From NCBI RefSeq assembly GCF_052055875.1, contig NZ_CP170508.1, positions 2,046,001-2,110,000 on the forward strand: DNA of 64,000 nucleotides, read 5' to 3'. Positions within the stretch are counted from its first letter, which is position 1. Every line of letters begins with the position of its first letter. This document shows, piece by piece, positions 24,815 to 32,010 of this stretch. The translations under genes and the position numbers were made by a program. The notes below the pieces were generated by a model. It was not told the origin of the DNA and did not search any database. It was given only the letters and a program-made list of their open reading frames with translations. The DNA is from Methanosphaerula subterraneus. GTDB taxonomy: Archaea; Halobacteriota; Methanomicrobia; Methanomicrobiales; Methanospirillaceae.

Positions 24815-25863
24815 TCTTGCATCACGATCTTTCCTTTGTGTCTTGCATACAGTGCATAGTCCAGGTAGATGGGGTTCTTCAGCAGATCTTCAACTGAAGG
24901 GGCCGCCTTCCTGTTGATCAGGTCGGACTCGATGTGATCGGTCACTTCGATGTCGAATGCATCGCTGCCGGCGCCTGACCCGAACGAGGCGACGAAGATC
25001 CGGTCGCCTGCCTTCGCGATATCGAGCGTGGCTGCGAGGCCGATCATCGAGGCTCCCGAGTACGTGTTTCCGAGCCGTGGAACCACGAGCCCGGGCTTGA
25101 TCTGTTCGGGGGTGAACCCGAGCATCTTTGCAACCCGCTGTGGGAACTTGGCGTTGGGCTGGTGGAAGACTGCGTAGTCGTAGTCCTTCGGTGTCTTTCC
25201 AAGCTGGTCGAAGAGCAGATTGACTGCTCCCATCGTATGCTTGAAGTAACCGGGTTCACCGGTAAACCTGCCGCCGTGCCGTGGGTAACTCTGCCCTTCA
25301 CGCCTCCAGAAGTCAGGAGTGTCAGTGGTGAATGAGACGGTGTGGTGGAGCTCTGCGATCGGATCGTCCTTTCCGATGATGAACGCCGCCCCCCCTGCCG
25401 CCGCCGTGTATTCGAGGGCATCGCTCGGCGCCCCCTGTGCGACATCCGAGCCGATGGCCACGCCGTACTTGACCATGCCGCTTCCGACCAGGCCCATGCA
25501 GGCCTGGATGCCGGCGGTCCCAGCCTTGCAGGCGAACTCGTAGTCGGCCGCGGTCATGTTTGGGGTTGCGGCGATCGCCTCTCCAACGGTGCATGCAGTC
25601 GGTTTGACGGCGTACGGATGCGACTCGCTCCCGACATAGATGGCTCCGATCGCTTCGCGGTCTACATCCCGTCGCTTCAATGCGTTCCTGGCCGCTTCGA
25701 CCGCCATCGTGGCGGTGTCCTCATCCAGATCAGGGACGGACTTCTCCTTCACCCCGAGCCCTGACGTGATGTCATGTGCATTGTCTCCCCAGACCCGGGC
25801 GATCTCTTCGAGTTTAATCCTGTACCGGGGAATATACGCCCCATATGTAATGATGCCTACCAT
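24811..25863 (-). CDS. Hydroxymethylglutaryl-CoA synthase
   Basis: The 350-residue protein adds acetyl-CoA to acetoacetyl-CoA to give HMG-CoA, the committed step to archaeal lipids. It starts VGIITYGAYIPRYRIK. The catalytic Cys is in YEFACKAGTAGIQACMG near residue 112, the catalytic His region is FHQPNAKFPQRVAKMLG near 235, and FGSGAGSDAFDIEV lies near 305. It overlaps the upstream regulator gene by 7 nt and thiolase by 4 nt. Confidence 0.95.
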   Translation of the reverse strand: MVGIITYGAYIPRYRIKLEEIARVWGDNAHDITSGLGVKEKSVPDLDEDTATMAVEAARNALKRRDVDREAIGAIYVGSESHPYAVKPTACTVGEAIAATPNMTAADYEFACKAGTAGIQACMGLVGSGMVKYGVAIGSDVAQGAPSDALEYTAAAGGAAFIIGKDDPIAELHHTVSFTTDTPDFWRREGQSYPRHGGRFTGEPGYFKHTMGAVNLLFDQLGKTPKDYDYAVFHQPNAKFPQRVAKMLGFTPEQIKPGLVVPRLGNTYSGASMIGLAATLDIAKAGDRIFVASFGSGAGSDAFDIEVTDHIESDLINRKAAPSVEDLLKNPIYLDYALYARHKGKIVMQE

Positions 25864-26567
25864 TCCTGACCTCTCAGAACTGCAATAATCTTCTCAATCT
25901 CCATACTCGTGCAGAGGACCGTGATACGGTCCTTGTCTGCAAGCAGTGGCACAATCGGATGCACCTCCTCGGGAGTGATCCCCTGCAGCACCACACATCG
26001 CGGTTTGAACGAGGTGACTCTGATCGCGACCATCGGGGACTTGCCATTCGAGACCCCGTTGAAGATCATCGCACGCTCGGTCGACCAGCCATAGAGTCGG
26101 TTGAACTCATTTGAGGAGAGCTGCAGGATCGCATTCTGGCTGTTGATCACCGTATATCCGTACAGCGACTGGTCGAGCGAGCCGCAGAGGTGGGTTGCAT
26201 TGATCACCTCTGCAAACTCCCGGAGGGGGACCTGGACTGCATATTCATGCATATCATAGATCACCTCGTCGTCGAAATCTGCATAGAGCATCGTGCAGAA
26301 CTTCTGGATATACCGCCCTCCCTGGGCCTCGTCCATCGAGAGGATCGTGTCGACGATCTTTCCGACGACCGCGGTCCCTGGTGACTTCCGCCTCCCGCTC
26401 TCATAGTCGCTGATCACAGACGGGGATACTTCGAGCCGTTCTGCGAGCACACCCTGCGGAATGTCGAAACTCATCCGCCACTTCTTCAGGGCCTTCCCTG
26501 GTGAGTCCGAAAGCGTGATCTCACCGGCCATTTTTTCGGCGAGCTGATGACGCAGTCCGGATTTCAT
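25857..26567 (-). CDS. XRE-family transcriptional regulator heading the mevalonate operon
   Basis: The 236-residue protein has an XRE helix-turn-helix at about residues 25-80 (ALKKWRMSFDIPQGVLAERLEVSPSVISDYESGRR) and a C-terminal domain of about 150 residues seen in archaeal regulators of this size, perhaps a ligand or sensing domain. It is the first gene before HMG-CoA synthase and overlaps it by 7 nt. A perfect palindrome (CGAATG-GT-CATTCG) lies just upstream of its promoter, which suggests autoregulation. Control of lipid precursor synthesis is an inference. Confidence 0.85.
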   Translation of the reverse strand: MKSGLRHQLAEKMAGEITLSDSPGKALKKWRMSFDIPQGVLAERLEVSPSVISDYESGRRKSPGTAVVGKIVDTILSMDEAQGGRYIQKFCTMLYADFDDEVIYDMHEYAVQVPLREFAEVINATHLCGSLDQSLYGYTVINSQNAILQLSSNEFNRLYGWSTERAMIFNGVSNGKSPMVAIRVTSFKPRCVVLQGITPEEVHPIVPLLADKDRITVLCTSMEIEKIIAVLRGQEW

Positions 26568-26586
26568 GGTATAGCATCTGGGCCGG

Positions 26587-26616
26587 TATATTAAATAATT
26601 AACGAATGGTCATTCG
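26587..26616 (-). promoter_or_regulatory. Promoter and palindromic operator candidate of the mevalonate operon
   Basis: On the minus strand a TATA-like AATTATTTAATATACC (26587-26602) lies about 20-35 nt before the regulator start. Directly upstream sits a perfect 6-2-6 palindrome, CGAATG-GT-CATTCG at 26603-26616. A dimeric XRE protein is a natural reader of such a site. Confidence 0.5.
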
Positions 26617-26655
26617 ACAGATCACGTATGCACCCCTTCATCCTGCTCCAAAATC

Positions 26656-26663
26656 CATAAATA
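26656..26663 (+). promoter_or_regulatory. TATA box of ribK-ribB
   Basis: CATAAATA lies 23-30 nt before the ribK ATG at 26686, and no ribosome binding site precedes that ATG, so the transcript is probably leaderless. Confidence 0.45.
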
Positions 26664-26685
26664 GTAAGCATCTCAATTTTGATAT

Positions 26686-27354
26686 ATGATCGAAGCAGAG
26701 GATCTCCAGTGCCTGAAGGCGATTGCACTGATCGGCGGGTGTAAAGGCCCTGTTCTGGTCTCGTCGCAGACGCTGGCCGGGACACTCGGGATCAGCCCGC
26801 AGACCGCCTCTCGGCGGCTCATCGCACTCGAGGCCGGGCTGCTGATCACACGATCGCTCCATCCTGATGGCCAGTATGTGGCGATCACCAGGGACGGCGA
26901 GGAGGCCCTGCACCGGGAGTACTCAGACTACTGCAGGGTCTTTGAGCGGAAGGCCGCTCAGTTCCAGCTGAACGGCATCGTGGTCAGTGGTGTCGGGGAG
27001 GGGCGGTACTATGTCGGCCTGCCCCATTATCGCGAGCAGTTTTTAAAGATGCTCGGTTTCTCCCCGTTCCCCGGGACCCTGAACATCCGGCTGAACCGAC
27101 CGAGTGTCCAGGTCAGAAAGAAGCTCGAGTCCGTGGACTGGGTGCCCATTGAGGGTTTCACCGCAGACGACCGGACCTTTGGCGAAGCCAGGGCCCTCCC
27201 CTGCAGCATACAGGGATACCAATGTGCGATCGTGGTTCCGGGCAGGACTCATTACCCGGACGATGTGATTGAGGTGATCGCCGCCGAGGGGCTGCGCGAG
27301 ACCCTGAAATTGAAGGATATGGATACGGTAACCGTGGAGGTTCTGGATGATTGA
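26686..27354 (+). CDS. ribK: CTP-dependent riboflavin kinase with N-terminal HTH
   Basis: The 222-residue protein joins a winged-HTH domain (about residues 5-80; QTLAGTLGISPQTASRRLIALEAGLL) to the archaeal riboflavin kinase domain, formerly DUF120 (about 90-222; GVGEGRYYVGLPHYREQFLKMLGF, GTLNIRLNRPS). The kinase makes FMN using CTP instead of ATP. Proteins of this fusion type (RbkR) both regulate and catalyse in riboflavin metabolism. It overlaps ribB by 8 nt, which fits that role. Confidence 0.92.
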   Translation: MIEAEDLQCLKAIALIGGCKGPVLVSSQTLAGTLGISPQTASRRLIALEAGLLITRSLHPDGQYVAITRDGEEALHREYSDYCRVFERKAAQFQLNGIVVSGVGEGRYYVGLPHYREQFLKMLGFSPFPGTLNIRLNRPSVQVRKKLESVDWVPIEGFTADDRTFGEARALPCSIQGYQCAIVVPGRTHYPDDVIEVIAAEGLRETLKLKDMDTVTVEVLDD

Positions 27355-28021
27355 TGATGCATTGAACGCACTGCGCGATGGAAAGATGATACTGCTCTAT
27401 GACTTTGAAGACCGGGAAGGGGAGACTGATTTCGCCATCTGTGCCGACGCGGTCACGCCGCAGCATATCCTGCAGATGAGGAAGGACGGCGGCGGACTGA
27501 TCTGCACTGCGATCGATCCGGTGGCCGCAGAACTGCTCAGGCTCCCGTTCGCGACGGATCTACTGCAGGCCTCGGGTGTGGTCGAGCAGGACGGGGATAT
27601 CCCGTACGACCGCAGGAACCACTCCTCGTTTTCGCTCTGGGTGAACCATAAGAGGACCTTCACCGGGATCCCTGACCGCGACCGCGCCCTAACCATCTCG
27701 TCCATCGGGGCCCAGGTGAAGAAGGTACTGGCCGGCGAGGCTGAGACCTTCCATGCCGAGTTCCGGACTCCCGGTCATGTGGCACTGCTGCGGGCCGCGG
27801 ACGACCTGCTCGCCCAGCGGTGCGGGCAGACCGAGCTCTCGGTGACCCTGGCCCGGATGGCCGGCGTGACGCCGGCCATTGCGATCTGCGAGATGCTGGA
27901 CGACGAGACCGGCCTGGCCCTGAAGAAGGACGATGCGATCCGGTACGCAGAAGAGCACGGACTCGTCTTCATCGAGGGGAAGGACGTCTTCGACGCCACC
28001 GGGATCCCCCGCTGCAAGTGA
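27347..28021 (+). CDS. ribB: 3,4-dihydroxy-2-butanone 4-phosphate synthase
   Basis: The 224-residue protein converts ribulose 5-phosphate into the four-carbon unit of riboflavin. The acidic metal-binding loop FEDREGETDFAICADAV lies near residues 22-38, KDGGGLICTAID near 47, and the substrate His region FRTPGHVALLRA near 140. There is no GTP cyclohydrolase II domain fused, as usual in archaea. It overlaps ribK by 8 nt and is followed by a HEAT protein gene 6 nt later. Confidence 0.94.
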   Translation: MIDDALNALRDGKMILLYDFEDREGETDFAICADAVTPQHILQMRKDGGGLICTAIDPVAAELLRLPFATDLLQASGVVEQDGDIPYDRRNHSSFSLWVNHKRTFTGIPDRDRALTISSIGAQVKKVLAGEAETFHAEFRTPGHVALLRAADDLLAQRCGQTELSVTLARMAGVTPAIAICEMLDDETGLALKKDDAIRYAEEHGLVFIEGKDVFDATGIPRCK

Positions 28022-28027
28022 GGGTGC

Positions 28028-28333
28028 ATGCCGGACGAGCGGTACGAGTATTACCGTGGACTGCTGGTAGATCCCGATCCCGCCACCCGGTGGAAGGGGG
28101 CTGAGGCCCTCGGCAGGCTGGGGGATCCCCGGGCTGTCGACGACCTGATCGGGGCGTTGCAGGACGAGGACCGGCTGGTCCGGAAGAAGGCGGTCTGGGC
28201 GCTTGGATCTATCGGGGACTCTCGGGCGATCCCACCGCTCCGTGCGCTGTACCGAACAGAAGGGCCTGAGATTCAGGATCTGATCCGGGAAGTGCAGCAG
28301 ATGCTTCTCCACGCCGCCTCCGGTCGGCGTTAA
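28028..28333 (+). CDS. Small HEAT-repeat protein
   Basis: The 101-residue protein contains about two and a half PBS-lyase-type HEAT repeats: DPDPATRWKGAEALGRLGDPRAVDDLIGALQ and then EDRLVRKKAVWALGSIGDSRAIPPLRALY. Such repeats form helical scaffolds for protein contacts. It follows ribB by 6 nt, so it is probably in the ribK operon, but nothing links it chemically to riboflavin. A T-tract follows. Confidence 0.8.
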   Translation: MPDERYEYYRGLLVDPDPATRWKGAEALGRLGDPRAVDDLIGALQDEDRLVRKKAVWALGSIGDSRAIPPLRALYRTEGPEIQDLIREVQQMLLHAASGRR

Positions 28334-28345
28334 CACCATCTCAAT

Positions 28346-28352
28346 TCTTTTT
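28346..28352 (+). terminator. T-run after the ribK-ribB operon
   Basis: Seven T lie 13 nt after the HEAT-protein stop codon, in the gap before the convergent LysE gene. Confidence 0.45.
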
Positions 28353-28370
28353 TTCAGGTTGGTCGCTCTA

Positions 28371-28994
28371 TCAAACGATCGGAACGACCGTCGAGAGGTA
28401 GTATCCGCCGAAGAGGATCAGCAGCACACCGCAGCCCCGCAGGACCATACGGTACGCCGGCTCAGGGAGGATCTCGCCCCCTCGATGGACCCCTGTCGAG
28501 ACGGCCGTGAACCAGCCGAGGTCTGCAGCCCAGTGGCCGGCCATGAAAGCCGCCACCGCCAGAACCCCTGTGCTGAGTGTGTCGACCAGAAACCCGCTTC
28601 CGACCGAGAGCCACCAGATCCAGAAGAACGGGTTGGCCACACTGGTCAGCAGTCCGGCCAGGATCGGTCCCTGGGATGTGTTGGTCCCCTCCTGATTCAG
28701 CGAGGCCGACGAGGCGCCGCGGAGGGTCAGGAGACCGAATCCGATCAGGGCACAGCCGCCGACCACTGCGATCAGACCGGTATACCCCTGCACCACCGTC
28801 GAGACTCCAGCCAGGACCAGCAGGGCGACCAGCGCCTCGATGACGATATGCCCGAGCGTGACCTTCGGGCCGGTGATCCACCCGCCTTTGATCGAGGCGG
28901 TGACGGTCGCGACCAGAGTCGGCCCCGGGGCGAGCGCGCCGGTGAAACCGATCAGAAGAGAGAAGAGGAAGACCTCCACCAGGGATGGGGACAT
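28371..28994 (-). CDS. LysE/RhtB family amino-acid exporter
   Basis: The 207-residue protein has about six membrane segments. The N-terminal LysE signature reads IGFTGALAPGPTLVATVTASIKGG (residues 14-37), followed by GPKVTLGHIVIEALVALLVL, and NPFFWIWWLSVGSGFLV lies near 115. The family exports amino acids or related metabolites by proton exchange. Substrate cannot be told from sequence. It stands alone, convergent to the ribK operon. Confidence 0.88.
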   Translation of the reverse strand: MSPSLVEVFLFSLLIGFTGALAPGPTLVATVTASIKGGWITGPKVTLGHIVIEALVALLVLAGVSTVVQGYTGLIAVVGGCALIGFGLLTLRGASSASLNQEGTNTSQGPILAGLLTSVANPFFWIWWLSVGSGFLVDTLSTGVLAVAAFMAGHWAADLGWFTAVSTGVHRGGEILPEPAYRMVLRGCGVLLILFGGYYLSTVVPIV

Positions 28995-29075
28995 TATTCT
29001 CTAAAGATGGGTGCTGATCCTATTTTTTGATAGGGGCTCGTTCATCTCATTTATCAGGCCGGATGTCTGACATTT

Positions 29076-30314
29076 ATGAATATGGAGACACCCGCCTGGT
29101 CTATTGCCCTCTCGCCGTCCACCGCCGACTGGCGGTTCCGGCAATTCCAGCGGGAGATAAGGGAGCAGGCCTCCGGGGACGTCTCTCCGATCCTCCCAGT
29201 GCTGACCCTGGCTGGGCCATTCACCCCCAGGCCGGGTGTCGACTTTCTGATGGTGCAGAACGCCGTCACCTCCGCCGGGGCTCGGGGACCGGCCGGGTAC
29301 CTGCTCGACGACTGGGGGTGGAGGCGGAACTCATCGGGCTGGGTTCTCGGCTGCAGGGTCATCCCCTCGGCAGCGCTGAGGGCCCTTGCCGATTCATTAC
29401 ATCAGCGTCTCCTGCCACTCGTTGGGGACGGCGGTCTCTCCCCTCCCTGCTGGGAGGTGCCGCTGGTCCGGGTCGAGGGCCGTCAACCACCGGTCTCTCT
29501 CTCCACCCCTGCCGCTCCCCTGGAGGGCCGCGGTCTCTTCTCCCGCCTCCTCTCCCGGCTCCGGCCGCGGGCACCGGTCTCTTTTGAGGTCAATTCTGAT
29601 CTGATACCTCTCTGCCTCCCGCAGGACGGGCTCCGGCTGACAATCTACTCCGAGGAGAAGTCCGCCGGCGGGTACGACCTGGTCACCCAGACCTGGTTGA
29701 ACCGGTACCGCTCGACATCACGGGAGGCATGGTCCAGGACCCTCGCCGGGTATCGGGAGAAAGCGTTCTGTTCGTCATCCCGGGGAGGGGGACCGCCGTA
29801 CCTGATCAGTGACCTCCATCTCGGCCACGCCGACATCATCCAGTACTGTAGCCGGCCGTTTCCTGATTGCTCCACGATGGATCGGGTCCTGATCGCCGGC
29901 TGGAACCAGGTGGTCAATGCCGGGGACCAGGTTTTCTTCCTCGGGGATCTCTGCGGTAGCGCTGCCCAGGTTCCAGAGTACCTGCCCGCCCTTTCTGGGG
30001 CGATCACCTGGGTGCGGGGCAACCATGACCCCTTCTCCGAGGGGAATCCTGAGTGCCTCGCCATGACCGTCGACGGGGTCGACCTGCTGCTGGTCCATGA
30101 CCCTGCCGATGCGCCACCAGCGTTCGAGGGCTGGGTGGTCCACGGACACACCCACAATCGACGACTCCACCGGTACCCGTTCCTCTCCGTCCGAGAACGG
30201 ACGATCAACGTCAGTGCCGAGGTGATCGGGTACCGGCCGGTCAGCCTCTCCTGTCTCGTTGAGATGATCCGGACCTCTGACCAGGATCTGCTGTTCCTCC
30301 CTTTCCCGGGCTGA
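29076..30314 (+). CDS. Calcineurin-like metallophosphoesterase with N-terminal 2H-like domain
   Basis: The 412-residue protein has two parts. Residues 245-390 form a compact metallophosphoesterase: DLHLGHADII, GDQVFFLGDL, RGNHD and VHGHTHN are the metal-ligand motifs. Residues 1-215 resemble the 2H/LigT (2'-5' RNA ligase) fold by order and strand pattern: LPVLTLAGPF near 43 stands where HxTL-GPF is expected, but the catalytic His is absent, and LRLTIYSEE near 195 lacks the second one. The N-terminal half is thus probably a non-catalytic nucleotide or RNA-binding domain. Starts at 29076 and 29082 are both possible. Confidence 0.7.
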   Translation: MNMETPAWSIALSPSTADWRFRQFQREIREQASGDVSPILPVLTLAGPFTPRPGVDFLMVQNAVTSAGARGPAGYLLDDWGWRRNSSGWVLGCRVIPSAALRALADSLHQRLLPLVGDGGLSPPCWEVPLVRVEGRQPPVSLSTPAAPLEGRGLFSRLLSRLRPRAPVSFEVNSDLIPLCLPQDGLRLTIYSEEKSAGGYDLVTQTWLNRYRSTSREAWSRTLAGYREKAFCSSSRGGGPPYLISDLHLGHADIIQYCSRPFPDCSTMDRVLIAGWNQVVNAGDQVFFLGDLCGSAAQVPEYLPALSGAITWVRGNHDPFSEGNPECLAMTVDGVDLLLVHDPADAPPAFEGWVVHGHTHNRRLHRYPFLSVRERTINVSAEVIGYRPVSLSCLVEMIRTSDQDLLFLPFPG

Positions 30315-30366
30315 GGACAGGTGCCATCCGGAGCCCTTATCTGACCAGACGTGAGATAGTATATCA

Positions 30367-31101
30367 ATGAAGGAACAGAAGAATCCGGGGGCAGGGAAAG
30401 GTAGGAAACCTTCTTCGAAGGCAACTCAGCCCACTACTGCGAACTGGAAGAAGATTCTGGTCGTTGGGGTCGGGGTGCTCTTTGTGGTCCTGATGGTCGT
30501 CTCCTCGATGGGGATGAGCTGGCTCAATGCATTCACCACCGTTCAGAACGGAACCGTGGTGACCGCGGATCTGACCATTCGAGATGATCTCGGACGTCCG
30601 ATCATCACCTCGGATAAGGCGATCTACACCGCAGCAGCCAAGGAGAACAAGACGGTCCTGCTGACCGACCAGCTCACCGTCCCGGCAGGTGGAGTGTATG
30701 ACAATCAGAGCATGCAGTCCCTCCCGGTGACCGCACCGTCGGCGGCCAACTTCACTGTCTTTGGTAACGAGTACCAGACGATGGTGAACGGGCTGATCGG
30801 GATGCATGTCAATCAGATGAAGTCGGTCCCCTTCGATCAGAACGCCTCAGAGGAGCAGAACGTGACGCTCAGTTCCATGCAGTTCGAGCAGCTCGGTATG
30901 AACTTCACCAACGCGACGATCAATGAGCAGGTCATCCTCTCCCGTGCAGAGGGGCTCGATGACACGACTGATATGAATGCGACCCCAACCGGGTACTCAC
31001 TCAGGACGACCACGATCGTCGACAAGGGTGCCGACAACCTGACGCTGAGCTTCGCCTACAAGGGCGTCGACCTGACGGTATCGTCCATCGCGACCACCTG
31101 A
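30367..31101 (+). CDS. Membrane-anchored extracellular FKBP-like protein
   Basis: The 244-residue protein has a basic cytoplasmic N-terminus (about 1-27), one membrane segment (KILVVGVGVLFVVLMVVSS, about 29-47) and an extracellular domain with several N-glycosylation sequons. Within it, a segment near 115-160 (FTVFGNEYQTMVNGLIGMHVNQMKSVPF) follows the FKBP pattern of archaeal peptidyl-prolyl isomerases. The isomerase active-site residues are not clear, so catalysis is doubtful. Its promoter lies in the 52-nt gap after the phosphoesterase gene. Confidence 0.6.
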   Translation: MKEQKNPGAGKGRKPSSKATQPTTANWKKILVVGVGVLFVVLMVVSSMGMSWLNAFTTVQNGTVVTADLTIRDDLGRPIITSDKAIYTAAAKENKTVLLTDQLTVPAGGVYDNQSMQSLPVTAPSAANFTVFGNEYQTMVNGLIGMHVNQMKSVPFDQNASEEQNVTLSSMQFEQLGMNFTNATINEQVILSRAEGLDDTTDMNATPTGYSLRTTTIVDKGADNLTLSFAYKGVDLTVSSIATT

Positions 31102-31110
31102 AGAAACACC

Positions 31111-31122
31111 TTTTTTATTTTC
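31111..31122 (+). terminator. T-rich terminator after the FKBP-like gene
   Basis: TTTTTTATTTTC lies 10 nt after the TGA at 31099-31101. The next 270 nt to 31395 hold no supported gene. Confidence 0.5.
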
Positions 31123-31395
31123 GGTTCAGCCGAATATACTCAAGACTGGGAGGTACTGAGGTCACTGATAGAGTCCTGTTTCTCCCCATACTGCAGTTCC
31201 TTCACAAGGGATCGGGCACTATGAAGGGGAGGATCTTGCTAAGATCGAACCTGCCACAGGAGATAGTTCCGTAGATCCTTTACATGGATGGGAGAATGGA
31301 GTCTGATGTAGGAGAGGGTAGGGGATCAGAAGGTTAATTGAGGCTAATTTTGGGAATTAAACAGTACTATCTTCTCCCTCTTGGTAAAGTGGTGG

Positions 31396-31817
31396 TTATA
31401 GGTATTTTTCTAGATCTGAAATGTTTTTTGCGATCTTCCCTTTGAGAGCTCCAAGGATCAGTGGGTTATCCAAATTACCCATCAAATATCGAGAATCAGT
31501 TTTTAAACCGATGCATTTTTTGTTTAAGGCGTATGCAATGCCCAGTTCTACACATGCCCCTTCATCTGGAACACGGCCATCTAATATGAGGAGCAGAATA
31601 TCCGACTTTTTAATCTCGTCGACATCAAGATTAAAAATCGTATGTATTGCGCTTTCTTTCGATTCTCCTTCTTTCAACAACTCAGCCAGTAATTTCCCAT
31701 CTCTTTGTGGAAAAAATGTCAAATACCCTTTTTTTCCACATAATCATTTATTTTTTCATTATAATCTAACTCTGCTCGAGAGAACAGAGGTCCCGCAATA
31801 TATATCTTTTTTTTCAT
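31396..31817 (-). CDS. Nucleoside 2-deoxyribosyltransferase, frame broken at A_AAA_AAG
   Basis: Two frames together give a complete protein of about 140 residues. Frame 1 starts at ATG 31817 (MKKKIYIAGPLFSRAELDYN) and stops at 31719. Frame 2 continues from about 31728 (GYLTFFPQRDGKLLAELL) to the stop at 31396. YIAGPLF, the DILLLILDG strand and the catalytic-type DEGACVELGIAYAL are typical of PF05014 enzymes, which cleave or transfer N-glycosidic bonds of deoxynucleosides. The break lies in A AAA AAG, in phase for a -1 slip, 3 codons before the TGA. It is either programmed frameshifting, a one-base loss or a homopolymer error. The region is AT-rich. Confidence 0.72.
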
Positions 31818-31876
31818 CTCTTGATCATCTCTCTTTTTTGAATTCTCTCAGTTATGGTTGTCCGATATTTCATAAA

Positions 31877-31907
31877 ATTTCATTTGAAAGTTAGGTTTCA
31901 ATGAAAT
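31877..31907. repeat. Imperfect inverted repeat between dGTPase and deoxyribosyltransferase genes
   Basis: ATTTCATTTGAAA (31877-31889) and TTTCAATGAAAT (31896-31907) are complementary with one unpaired base and a six-base loop. It lies 60 nt upstream of the deoxyribosyltransferase start and could be an operator or transcript stem. Confidence 0.4.
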
Positions 31908-32010
31908 GAACATTATGATTGTCTTATCTCTTTTAACAAATTATTACTATTTTATCTGAAACAAAATTCAGTAGTTAAAATCTCGATTTATTTGAAAATT
32001 AACCGGATCT

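Noticed and set aside
29027..29587. Plus-strand frame of 186 residues overlapping the metallophosphoesterase gene
   Set aside because: Out-of-phase shadow; the phosphoesterase frame has complete motifs and covers the same bases.
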